A stretch of DNA of 35,827 nucleotides from Methanobacteriota archaeon (GTDB lineage: Archaea > Thermoplasmatota > Poseidoniia > Poseidoniales > Poseidoniaceae). Below are positions 28,137 through 35,827 of this stretch, piece by piece. A program made the translations under genes and the position numbers. How positions within the stretch are numbered: position 1 is the stretch's first letter; each line of letters begins with the position of its first letter. The DNA lies in NCBI GenBank assembly GCA_011524855.1, contig WTJK01000052.1, positions 1 to 35,827 of the forward strand, read 5' to 3'. Under the pieces are notes generated by a model. The model worked only from the letters and a program-made list of their open reading frames with translations. It ran no database searches and was not told where the DNA came from.

Positions 28137-28461
28137 CCGCCTGCTCCAACCCCTCGCCGAAATGCGAGCGGTTCGTTCGGTCACGTTGCTGGATTCCGAT
28201 GGTTTTCTGATCCACACCACGGCCATGGACGCCACCAACAGCGAACCACAGCGCTTGCGTTGGTCAAAGCTGTGCAAGGAACGAGGCGATGAACGCATCA
28301 CGATGATGTTCGAACGCGGTGTGGTGGTGGTCGGCCAAGCACCGCTGGGTGTGTTGTTGGTTCATGCGGCTCATGCGGTCAACCTCGGCGCCCTTTACAC
28401 CTGCATTGACCGCACCCTCGAAACGATTCGTGACACCGGCCGCCGCCAAGACCCCCCATGA
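28105..28461 (+). CDS. Roadblock/LC7-like domain protein
   Basis: VFDRLLQPLAEMRAVRSVTLLDSDGFLIHTTAMD...ERITMMFERGVVVVGQAPLGVLLVHAAHAVNLGALYTCIDRTLETI; overlaps GNAT end. Confidence 0.55.
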   Translation: MRWAEANTVFDRLLQPLAEMRAVRSVTLLDSDGFLIHTTAMDATNSEPQRLRWSKLCKERGDERITMMFERGVVVVGQAPLGVLLVHAAHAVNLGALYTCIDRTLETIRDTGRRQDPP

Positions 28462-28495
28462 GGGTTAAATGGGGGTGGTCGTTGGCCATCGTTGC

Positions 28496-28515
28496 GGGAG
28501 GAAGGGATTCCTCCC
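28496..28515 (+). promoter_or_regulatory. Perfect 8-bp inverted repeat (GGGAGGAA-GGGA-TTCCTCCC) 20 bp upstream of the coiled-coil gene start
   Basis: Direct reading; AT-rich box gggttaaat at ~28462-28470 lies upstream. Confidence 0.5.
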
Positions 28516-28534
28516 CGAACAGGTGCGATGAACA

Positions 28535-29410
28535 ATGACGGAACTCAAAGGTCTCCTCGAAGAACGACGCAAAATGGTGGACAAAAAGGCCACGCATCAC
28601 CGTGAAATTCGAGACGACTGGAACGCCAAAACCAAAGAGTACACCACCACACGAAACGAACTCAACAACGAGGTTCGAGAACTGATCGTCCAGGTACGCG
28701 AACAGCGCGACCTTCGCGACCAAATGAACGAAATGGTCCGAGAAAAGAAGAAAGTTCGTGAGGAAGCCAACCAGCGCGTACGAGACGCCAAGGAGGCCGC
28801 TCGCGCCAACCAACCCGAACAGCCCCAGCAGTTTGACCGACGAGGGCGCCCCATTCGTCCCGATACGGTCCAATCCGTGACCCGAACCATGCAACGCTTG
28901 GAGCGAGAATTTGAACAGGGCAAACACACGGGGAAGAACGAAACGAAGTACTTCAAGCGCATGAAGGAACTCAGCGCCAAGCTGAAGAAACTCAAGGAAG
29001 AGCAATCCTCCATGACCGAGGGCGAAGGCAGCGAGGCCCTTCGTCAAGCCATGGCCGACCAAGAAGCCGCCCACACGGCCGTGAAAGAAGCGGCCGATGC
29101 TGCCCAAAGTGCTCACGATTTGATGATCGAGTGGAACACGGAAGTTGACAAGCAGCGCGAAAAGGCTGAGGCCGCTCACCGCCGCTTGCGTACCTCCAAG
29201 AAAGAGGCTGACAAAGAGCACAGCCTCTACATTGTCTCGCTGCGATGCCTTCACTCCATTCAAGACATTCTTCGAGCCATGCGCGGCGCCAGCGAAGGCG
29301 GTGGCCAGCGTCAATCGTCAAGCGAAGAAACGCAGGACTTGATGGCAAAGTTGCTCTCCGGTGGCACCCTGTCCACCGAGGAACTGATGCAACTCCAGCG
29401 GTTTGACTGA
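28535..29410 (+). CDS. Coiled-coil protein (COG1340-like)
   Basis: MTELKGLLEERRKMVDKKATHHREIRDDWNAKTKEYTTTRNELNNEVRELIVQVREQRDLRDQMNEMVREKKKVREEANQRV; C-term SSEETQDLMAKLLSGGTLSTEELMQLQRFD. Confidence 0.82.
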   Translation: MTELKGLLEERRKMVDKKATHHREIRDDWNAKTKEYTTTRNELNNEVRELIVQVREQRDLRDQMNEMVREKKKVREEANQRVRDAKEAARANQPEQPQQFDRRGRPIRPDTVQSVTRTMQRLEREFEQGKHTGKNETKYFKRMKELSAKLKKLKEEQSSMTEGEGSEALRQAMADQEAAHTAVKEAADAAQSAHDLMIEWNTEVDKQREKAEAAHRRLRTSKKEADKEHSLYIVSLRCLHSIQDILRAMRGASEGGGQRQSSSEETQDLMAKLLSGGTLSTEELMQLQRFD

Positions 29411-29461
29411 TTTCAACCGAGGGAACACATCAAGAACCTCAACGCACAGCCAACATCGGAC

Positions 29462-30628
29462 GTGGTTTCCATGATTGGGCAAGACGACATCGCCGCCTTG
29501 GTTGAAGAATACGACCGTCTCAAACTCCGTATTGGCATGACGGCTTCGCACTCGGCCTTGGACATCTGCGACGGCGCCATTGAGGAAGGGTTTCCCACCG
29601 TAGCATACTGCAAAGAAGGCCGGCACAAAACCTACGCCAATTACTTCAAAACCCACCGAAGCCAATCTGGCCGAGTTCGCCGTGGCATGGTGGACAAGGC
29701 CATTGTTATGAAGGAATTCAACGACGTGATGGCTCCAGACATGCAAGATGAAATGCGGAAGCGCAACGTGATTTACATCCCGAACCGCTCGTTTACGTCC
29801 TATTCCAACATCACCGATATCGAAGAGAACTTCCGCATCCCGATGTTTGGCTCTCGCAACATGCTCCGAATGGAGGAGCGAACCGAGGAGCAGGACTACT
29901 ATTGGATCCTCGAAAAAGCCGGTCTTCCGTATCCCGAAAAGATCGACCGTCCTGAGGACATTGATTGCTTGGTCATCGTGAAACTTCATCACGCCCAGAA
30001 AACATTGGAGCGGGGTTTCTTCACTTGTGCCTCGTTCAAAGAGTACCAGGAGAAGTCCTCCGCTTTGTTGGCGGAAGGTGTCATTGACCAAGCATCGTTG
30101 GACGGTGCCCGGATTGAACGATACGTCATTGGGCCCGTGTTCAACCTGAATTTCTTCTACAGCCCGCTGGCAGAAGAAGGTGAACGTCTGGAACTCCTTG
30201 GCGTAGACTGGCGCTTTGAGTCATCGTTGGACGGGCATGTTCGCCTCCCAGCTCCGCAACAAATGACCATGCCCGTTCATCAACAAATTCCAGAAATGAC
30301 CGTGGTTGGCCACAACACCGCCACCATCCGTGAATCGCTGCTGGAAAAGGCCTTTGAGTTGGGTGAGAAATTCATCAAGGCCAGCAAGGAACATTACGAC
30401 CCCGGCATCATCGGCCCGTTCTGTCTGCAAACCTGCATTGACAAGGACATGAATTACTACATCTACGATGTTGCACCCCGCCTCGGTGGCGGCACCAACG
30501 TTCACGTGAGCGTCGGTCATCCCTATGGAAACGCATTGTGGCGAAAACCCATGTCGAGCGGCCGTCGAATCGCCATGGAATTGCGAATGGCAGCGGAACA
30601 GGACCGGCTCCTCGAAGTCTTGACGTGA
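29462..30628 (+). CDS. purP: Formate-dependent FAICAR synthetase PurP
   Basis: ASHSALDICDGAIEEGFPTVAYCKEGRHKTY; VIYIPNRSF; IPMFGSRNMLRMEER; GPVFNLNFFYSPL; GIIGPFCLQTCID; DVAPRLGGGTNVHVSVGHPYGNALW. Confidence 0.95.
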   Translation: MVSMIGQDDIAALVEEYDRLKLRIGMTASHSALDICDGAIEEGFPTVAYCKEGRHKTYANYFKTHRSQSGRVRRGMVDKAIVMKEFNDVMAPDMQDEMRKRNVIYIPNRSFTSYSNITDIEENFRIPMFGSRNMLRMEERTEEQDYYWILEKAGLPYPEKIDRPEDIDCLVIVKLHHAQKTLERGFFTCASFKEYQEKSSALLAEGVIDQASLDGARIERYVIGPVFNLNFFYSPLAEEGERLELLGVDWRFESSLDGHVRLPAPQQMTMPVHQQIPEMTVVGHNTATIRESLLEKAFELGEKFIKASKEHYDPGIIGPFCLQTCIDKDMNYYIYDVAPRLGGGTNVHVSVGHPYGNALWRKPMSSGRRIAMELRMAAEQDRLLEVLT

Positions 30629-30632
30629 TTGG

Positions 30633-31310
30633 ATGCCCGTTGCGCTGGTGACCGGAGCCAACCGAGGCATCGGCCTCGAGTTCGTTCGCCAATTGTTGGC
30701 GCGTGGATACGAAGTCCATGCCTTTCACCGCAAGAGCATCGGCGGACTGGCCGACTTGGCTTGTGAAACGTTGAACCTTCATTGCGTCGATGTGGCCGAC
30801 AACTCCGCCGTTGAGCAGGCCATGGAAACCATTCGTTCCCCCATCGACCTGCTCATCAACAACGCAGCGGTCTACGACGGCCATGTCGGAAGCATGCTGA
30901 ACACCAGCGGAGAGGAGGTGATGCAGATGTTCAGTGTGAATGCTGTGGGTCCGTTCCGAACGGTGAAGGCAGCATGGAGCTTGCTGTCCCGGGCCGAACG
31001 ACCGATCGTGGCCATGATCTCAACCGGCATGGCATCGATCACCGACCGACCTGGCAGCAATGCGCCCGGTTATCGCGTTTCCAAAGCCGCTCTCAACATG
31101 GTGGGTCAACTCCTACGGCATGACCTCCACGCAATAGGGGGATCGGTGGTGTTGCTGTGTCCGGGATGGGTTGCTACGGACATGGGTGGCCGAGGCGCCT
31201 CATTGACACCTCAACAAAGCGTTCGTGGGATGTTGGCGCGCATCGATGAACAGCACAACGAAGTGTCGGGGCGGTTTGTTGGTTACGACGGAAGCCCGAG
31301 GCCTTGGTGA
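30633..31310 (+). CDS. Short-chain dehydrogenase/reductase
   Basis: VALVTGANRGIGLEFVRQL, LINNAAV, YRVSKAALNMV, CPGWVATDMGG. Confidence 0.95.
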   Translation: MPVALVTGANRGIGLEFVRQLLARGYEVHAFHRKSIGGLADLACETLNLHCVDVADNSAVEQAMETIRSPIDLLINNAAVYDGHVGSMLNTSGEEVMQMFSVNAVGPFRTVKAAWSLLSRAERPIVAMISTGMASITDRPGSNAPGYRVSKAALNMVGQLLRHDLHAIGGSVVLLCPGWVATDMGGRGASLTPQQSVRGMLARIDEQHNEVSGRFVGYDGSPRPW

Positions 31311-31335
31311 ATTGGGCCTTCGTTCTGTCACAACT

Positions 31336-31932
31336 TCAATCCAATTGGCCACTGTAACCCGATTCAGGGACAGCGGCTGCGACCCATGTCTGAATCGCTT
31401 CAGGATTGTCCCACAAGCCGATGCGCACCGCCAACACGGTGGCGTTGTCAACCAAGACCACGTGGGGAATGCCCTGCACCTGCATGGCAGAAGCGATCCA
31501 CGGCGCATGGATGAACGGCCGCTCAAGCGTACGATTGAGCTCGTCCTCCATGTGGGCTTTCCAAGACGTCATGTTGTCGTCCGAGTCATCTTTGTTGAAG
31601 ATCACCAGGTGGCCTTCAGGCAAGGCGACGTCCAATGCATCCAGCGTGGGCTTGCAGTGGGTGCACCAGTAAGCCGAAAGGTACGCCACCCAGCGTCCAG
31701 AGCCGTTGGCTGAAGTGAGGTTGTGAACTTCCCCCGCATCGTCCGTGAGGTTGAACGATGGGAACGCACAGGAGAGGTTCCATTCAGGGTACAATGGACC
31801 GTTGCACGAGGTTGCCTCCATTTCTGGAGCCTCCGCCTCTTCCTCAAATGCGGTCGTGGAGGACAAGCACCCTGCGAGCGGGGCCAACATCAACAGCATC
31901 ATCAGCAACAGCGAGCGTTGGAGGATTGACAC
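31336..31932 (-). CDS. Thioredoxin-like lipoprotein (TlpA-like)
   Basis: Lipobox LAPLAGCLSS; WVAYLSAYWCTHCKPTLDAL (CxxC) ; VVLVDNATVL. Confidence 0.82.
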   Translation of the reverse strand: MSILQRSLLLMMLLMLAPLAGCLSSTTAFEEEAEAPEMEATSCNGPLYPEWNLSCAFPSFNLTDDAGEVHNLTSANGSGRWVAYLSAYWCTHCKPTLDALDVALPEGHLVIFNKDDSDDNMTSWKAHMEDELNRTLERPFIHAPWIASAMQVQGIPHVVLVDNATVLAVRIGLWDNPEAIQTWVAAAVPESGYSGQLD

Positions 31933-31977
31933 GGTTAAACCACGAGGGTGGGGGATTTGAAGGCTCGGTACACGGAT

Positions 31978-32511
31978 TCAGTCCACCAATCCATGGCCAA
32001 CCAGAAGCAAGACTACAGCGACGATGGACAACGATCGTGAGATGTGGAGCAAGCGTGCGTTGCGTTTGACAAATCGCGGTGACTTGCCCCAGGTCATCGC
32101 TGAACCGGACAGGGCCACGACCCACATCGCTCCCGTACCGGCCCACAGGGTCCAGTGCCATTCCAACACCCAACCGTGCACCGTCCCCAGCAACGCTGCA
32201 CCAAAGCCTACCCAGTTGTGTGCACGCATGTACCAACGGTTCACCTTGCTCAAGCGCTGTTTGAAGGGGCGAGGTTCCTGATTGAACAATTCAGCACCGT
32301 TTTTCCTTAGCCATTTGAAGGCAGGACGCCACACCACGATGGCCAAGGTGGCCACCAGCAGCCACATCGCCGCATCACCCATCCCCTCGGCATCGACCCC
32401 GAACACCTTGGCCTCATCATCGTCCTCTTCATCGTCGTCATCGTCGGCCAAGGCGGTTGGCAACAACAACATCAAAAGAACGAGCCAGAGGAGTGGAGAC
32501 CGGTTGGTCAC
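31978..32511 (-). CDS. Multi-TM membrane protein with conserved-looking His residues (possible b-type cytochrome-like)
   Basis: Signal PLLWLVLLMLLLPTALA, acidic DDDDDEEDDDEA, then TMs with HNWVG, GTVHGW, LLHISRSL, LVGHGLVD. GTG start at 32511 suggested by TATA-like box ~25 bp upstream. Confidence 0.65.
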   Translation of the reverse strand: MTNRSPLLWLVLLMLLLPTALADDDDDEEDDDEAKVFGVDAEGMGDAAMWLLVATLAIVVWRPAFKWLRKNGAELFNQEPRPFKQRLSKVNRWYMRAHNWVGFGAALLGTVHGWVLEWHWTLWAGTGAMWVVALSGSAMTWGKSPRFVKRNARLLHISRSLSIVAVVLLLVGHGLVD

Positions 32512-32535
32512 ATTCCCGAGAATCAACGTGTGGCC

Positions 32536-32541
32536 TTTAAA
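32536..32541 (-). promoter_or_regulatory. TATA-like box (TTTAAA) for the membrane-protein gene, consistent with leaderless transcription
   Basis: TTTAAA 25 bp upstream of GTG codon 32511; spacing typical of archaeal TATA-to-TSS. Confidence 0.45.
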
Positions 32542-32686
32542 CCAATGCTGGGAAACCAAACGCCCGTCAACAACGGTACAATTGATGCCGTTACCGTGCG
32601 AGAGCGATGGGGGACAGGGCAGCGCCTGTATCCCCTGAACGGCGACGTCCTCCTAGGCCGCACCTTCTCCGGTGAACCCTGCGGGC

Positions 32687-35600
32687 TCACTGTTCAAACG
32701 GCATCCATGCTTGGGCGCCGTCGTCGAAGTACGACAGGTTGCCTTCGGCGTCTTTGGACCAGTGAACCCCGTTCTCTTCCCACTGCTGATGCTGTTGCGT
32801 GGCGTTGTCGAGGGAGGGAAGCGCCTTGTCCGACATGCCCATGTGCATCTCGGTCGCAGCGTCCATGGCGTTGTTCGCTTCGGCAAACGGCGACAAGGGG
32901 TCCGTGTTTTGCTTACGCATAACCGTGAAGCCAGCACCGCCGATCAGTGCAAGGACGACCAAAGCGATCAGCCCGTACATCAAGCCACTGCCGCCTTGCT
33001 CCACCACCGCTTGAGATTGCGTGGGGTCCTCGGGGAATGCATCGTACCGGTCAGCGACACCGTCACCGTCCGTGTCGACGGATTCGTTGGCATCGAATTT
33101 GAAAGCATCCTCTGCATCGTTCACCCCGTCACCGTCGGAGTCCTTTTGTGACAGAGCGCAGCCTTCGTCGTCAACGATTTCGCCCTCGACCGTGTTGATG
33201 CAGGTATCGAGGTGGTCCTTCACCCCGTCCCCGTCGGTGTCCTTCTGTCGGTCAGCACAACCGTCCACGTCCACCGAGTCTCCGGCGAGGGTGTCGGGGC
33301 ACAGGTCGCGTGCGTTGCTGATGTCGTCGTTGTCCTCGTCTTTTTGTGAGTCGGAACAACCGACCTGGTCGGCTTGCTCACCCTCGGGTGTGATGCGGCA
33401 AAGGTCCTCGCTGTTTGGGATGCCGTCACCGTCGTCGTCGAGTTGCGTATCGTCGCAACCGGTGAGGTCAACCTCGGCACCGTTGGCCGTTCCTGGGCAC
33501 TGGTCAAGGAGGTCGTTCACAAGGTCACCGTCGGTGTCCTTCTGCGACGGGGAACAGCCCACTGCATCGGGGGACTCGCTCATCGAGGTCCCGTCGCAGA
33601 CATCGTTAGCGTCGTTGACACCGTCACCGTCGGTGTCCCGCTCGTTGGCAGCACAGCCAACACCGTTGACGATGCTGCCTGCGGTGGTTGTGGGGCACTG
33701 GTCAATGTTGTCCGTGATGGTGTCACCGTCGGTGTCCAACTGATACAAGGCACACCCTGCTGCGTCAACGGTGCTGCCCAGCGTCGTGCTGGGGCAAGCG
33801 TCGAAGGCGTCCATCACACCGTCGTTATCGGCGTCCTCTTGGCTTCCTGAGCACCCGACGGCGTCCACGGTTTCACCAGCCGGCGTGTTCGGACAAGCAT
33901 CGTTGCGGTCGTTGACACCGTCCATGTCGGCATCGAGTTGCGAAGCTGCGCAGCCCTCGCTGTCCACCGCTTCGCCGGGGGGCGTGTTCAAGCAGCGGTC
34001 GGGGGAATTTCCGTTGGCGTTGTCTCCGTAGCCGTCACCGTCAGCGTCGAACCACTGAGTGGGATCGGTCGGGAACACGTCTGCGTTCATGCCTGCAGCG
34101 TTGTCACCGTAGCCGTCCCCGTCCCCATCGGCCCATTGCGTGGAGTCGTTGGGGAAGGCGTCGGGGTCCGTGCCGGCTTGGTTGTCACCGTAACCGTCGC
34201 CGTCAGCGTCGAACCATTGGCTGGCATCGTTGGGGAACTTGTCGCCGTTGTTCCCGTTGGCGTTGTCACCGTAACCGTCGCCGTCCATGTCCTCCCACTG
34301 CGTGTTGTCGTTGGGGAAGGCATCGGGGTCCGTGCCGCTGACGTTGTCACCGTAGCCGTCACCGTCTGCGTCGCTCCATTGGGTGGCGTCGGAGGGGAAC
34401 GCATCGCCGTTGGTTCCGGCAGGGTTGTCACCGTAGCCGTCGCCGTCCATGTCCTCCCATTGGGTGGCGTCTGCAGGCCAAAGGTCGGGATAGTTGCCGT
34501 TCGGGTTGTCGCCGTAGCCGTCACCGTCGCTGTCGGACCACTGGGTGGCGTCCTGCGGGAAGGCATCGGGGGCGTTGCCAGTGGCGTTGTCGCCGTAGCC
34601 GTCGCCGTCTGCATCGGCCCACTGCGAGGCGTCGGTTGGGAAGGCATCGGCCATGTTGCCCGAAGCGTTGTCACCGTAGCCGTCACCGTCCATGTCGGAC
34701 CACTGCGTGCTGTCGTTGGCGAAATCGTCAACAGCATCGTTGTACCCGTCGCCGTCCGTGTCCTTCTGCGAAAGGGCACACCCGTTGGCATCGACCGGCG
34801 TGGAAGGTGCCGTGTTGTTGCAGAGGTCAACTTCGTTGGCGACACCGTCGTTGTCGTCGTCAAACACCAACTGGAAACAGGCATCGTCGCCGGGAAGTTG
34901 CTGCATGGTGTTGGTGTAGAGGTCGATGACCACGCAATACGTGCCCGAGGCGGTGGGAGTAGTGTAGTTGAACATCGGAAGGGACATGTTCTGGGAGGTG
35001 GCCGTGAAGGCGGTCACCGATGACGAAGCGAGCACGGCACCACCGGCATCGGTGACGGCGTACTGGTAGCGGTAGGTGTCGCTAACGACCAGGTCGAGCC
35101 CCTTGGCTCGAACGTTGTTGGAGGCGGCGGTCGAGCTGGCAGAGTACGTGTCGATTTCGAGGCTGGGAAGCTGCGGGAAGAAGGCGTCGAAATGCCCCCC
35201 GGTCAGGTTCTCGTTGGTGATCACGTCCACCATCGTACCGTTCACCGAAAGCCCAGCAAACAGCAGGTGCTCATCAAGGGAGAGCGGGTTCGACCAATTG
35301 ATCTGGTAACTGATGGAGGACGTGGTCGGCGAGAGCGTCCACACGTCGCTGTCATGCAGTGAGACGTTGATGGCATCGTACGGGTTGTTGGACACCGTAA
35401 CGTTGTCAAAGAACGTGTCGTAGTTGATGACCATCCATCGCACGTCGTACGTGGTTGAGGTGGACAGGTTGGTCAAGTCGAGGGTCCCGGTCGTGGAAGA
35501 GGTGCTCATGGCCTCCATGTTTTCGATGTAAAGCTCCGCAGTATCGGTGCTTTGAACGACGCCACCGGGGCCAAACAGCGTGGCTGCAACGGTCAGCGTG

Positions 35601-35827
35601 GATTCTTCCATGTCGGGCATGAAAGAGAGGTTGACGCTGTGCGTGGTGTTGGTAGCGGTGAACATCCCTGTGGTTGATGTGCCCCACTGGGTCGAGTCGT
35701 CGTAGAACACTTGTCCGTAGGTGTGGTTGTAACTGTAGTTCGTTCCTGCGGTCAGACCGGCAAACTCGAGCGTGGCGTGCGTGGCGTTGTGCAGGACGAC
35801 GTTGACCACTTCGGCGGTTTGACCGCC
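32687..35827 (-). CDS. Giant cell-surface protein with TSP3-type Ca-binding repeats, C-terminal TM and cytoplasmic tail; 5' end truncated by window edge
   Basis: Reading frame stays open to base 35827 upstream of the annotated start (GGQTAEVVNVV...). Repeats DADGDGYGDN..., TSP3 units, TM GLMYGLIALVVLALIGGAGFTVM. Confidence 0.9.
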   Translation of the reverse strand, partial: GGQTAEVVNVVLHNATHATLEFAGLTAGTNYSYNHTYGQVFYDDSTQWGTSTTGMFTATNTTHSVNLSFMPDMEESTLTVAATLFGPGGVVQSTDTAELYIENMEAMSTSSTTGTLDLTNLSTSTTYDVRWMVINYDTFFDNVTVSNNPYDAINVSLHDSDVWTLSPTTSSISYQINWSNPLSLDEHLLFAGLSVNGTMVDVITNENLTGGHFDAFFPQLPSLEIDTYSASSTAASNNVRAKGLDLVVSDTYRYQYAVTDAGGAVLASSSVTAFTATSQNMSLPMFNYTTPTASGTYCVVIDLYTNTMQQLPGDDACFQLVFDDDNDGVANEVDLCNNTAPSTPVDANGCALSQKDTDGDGYNDAVDDFANDSTQWSDMDGDGYGDNASGNMADAFPTDASQWADADGDGYGDNATGNAPDAFPQDATQWSDSDGDGYGDNPNGNYPDLWPADATQWEDMDGDGYGDNPAGTNGDAFPSDATQWSDADGDGYGDNVSGTDPDAFPNDNTQWEDMDGDGYGDNANGNNGDKFPNDASQWFDADGDGYGDNQAGTDPDAFPNDSTQWADGDGDGYGDNAAGMNADVFPTDPTQWFDADGDGYGDNANGNSPDRCLNTPPGEAVDSEGCAASQLDADMDGVNDRNDACPNTPAGETVDAVGCSGSQEDADNDGVMDAFDACPSTTLGSTVDAAGCALYQLDTDGDTITDNIDQCPTTTAGSIVNGVGCAANERDTDGDGVNDANDVCDGTSMSESPDAVGCSPSQKDTDGDLVNDLLDQCPGTANGAEVDLTGCDDTQLDDDGDGIPNSEDLCRITPEGEQADQVGCSDSQKDEDNDDISNARDLCPDTLAGDSVDVDGCADRQKDTDGDGVKDHLDTCINTVEGEIVDDEGCALSQKDSDGDGVNDAEDAFKFDANESVDTDGDGVADRYDAFPEDPTQSQAVVEQGGSGLMYGLIALVVLALIGGAGFTVMRKQNTDPLSPFAEANNAMDAATEMHMGMSDKALPSLDNATQQHQQWEENGVHWSKDAEGNLSYFDDGAQAWMPFEQ
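33030..34018 (-). repeat. Array of TSP3-like repeats (QxDxDGDGVxDxxDxCxxTxxGxxVDxxGC)
   Basis: Protein repeats such as SQLDADMDGVNDRNDACPNTPAGETVDAVGCSGSQEDADNDGVMDAFDACPSTTLGSTVDAAGC, each with 2 Cys. Confidence 0.85.
34019..34747 (-). repeat. Nine tandem 81-bp coding repeats (27 aa: W-x-D-x-D-G-D-G-Y-G-D-N-x5-8-D-x-F-P-x-D-x-T-Q)
   Basis: 'gttgtcaccgtagccgtc' recurs at 34019, 34100, 34181, 34262, 34343, 34424, 34505, 34586, 34667: exact 81-bp period. Confidence 0.93.

Noticed and set aside
28379-29314. 311-aa minus-strand ORF with hydrophobic, Phe/Leu-rich sequence (apparent membrane protein)
   Set aside because: Antisense of a Lys/Glu-rich coiled-coil gene; reverse complement of GAA/AAG codons gives TTC/CTT, producing false hydrophobicity.
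32580-32680. Possible structured RNA or tRNA in the gap (GGGGACAGG..CCTGTATCCCC)
   Set aside because: Only one imperfect stem; no T-loop or anticodon arrangement that folds to a cloverleaf on either strand. May be a terminator stem but unsupported.
34019-34747. Regular 81-bp repeats as a possible CRISPR array
   Set aside because: Repeats are continuous, in frame and coding (Ca-binding-like peptide); there are no unique ~30-40 bp spacers between identical direct repeats.
33938-35023. 361-aa plus-strand ORF (VVTVAVTV... repeats)
   Set aside because: Antisense shadow of the TSP3/81-bp repeat array; low-complexity Val-rich translation arises from GAC/GAT-rich codons read in reverse.

Overview
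The window is gene-dense (about 35 likely CDS and one tRNA) and looks like a chromosomal segment of a planktonic euryarchaeon, probably Marine Group II / Poseidoniales. That assignment is an inference from gene content: an aCPSF1-type KH/beta-lactamase RNase, archaeal proteasome beta, eS1 (S3Ae), ZPR1, archaeal TrpRS and PurP sit beside bacterial-type ThyA, DHFR and PlsC, plus large Thr/Asp-rich surface proteins. I see no CRISPR array, rRNA, transposase or prophage signature. The best candidates for something undescribed are: (1) a PvlArgDC-fold protein (2165-2833) that appears to have lost the self-cleaving Ser-Ser and the other catalytic residues; (2) a co-directional block (26436-29410) of three coiled-coil proteins, a GNAT acetyltransferase and a Roadblock/LC7-like protein, where two of the coiled-coil proteins and a third at 20550-21551 share a short C-terminal motif; (3) ribosomal protein eS1 fused to a C-terminal SAP-like motif; (4) surface proteins with unusual cytoplasmic tails (tandem zinc ribbons, or a WW-like Trp motif) and an 81-bp tandem repeat encoding Ca-binding-type DxDGDGYGDN units. 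A partial glycosyltransferase at the left edge (complement <1..314) is absent from the supplied ORF track. All family calls come from reading motifs; no database search was run.
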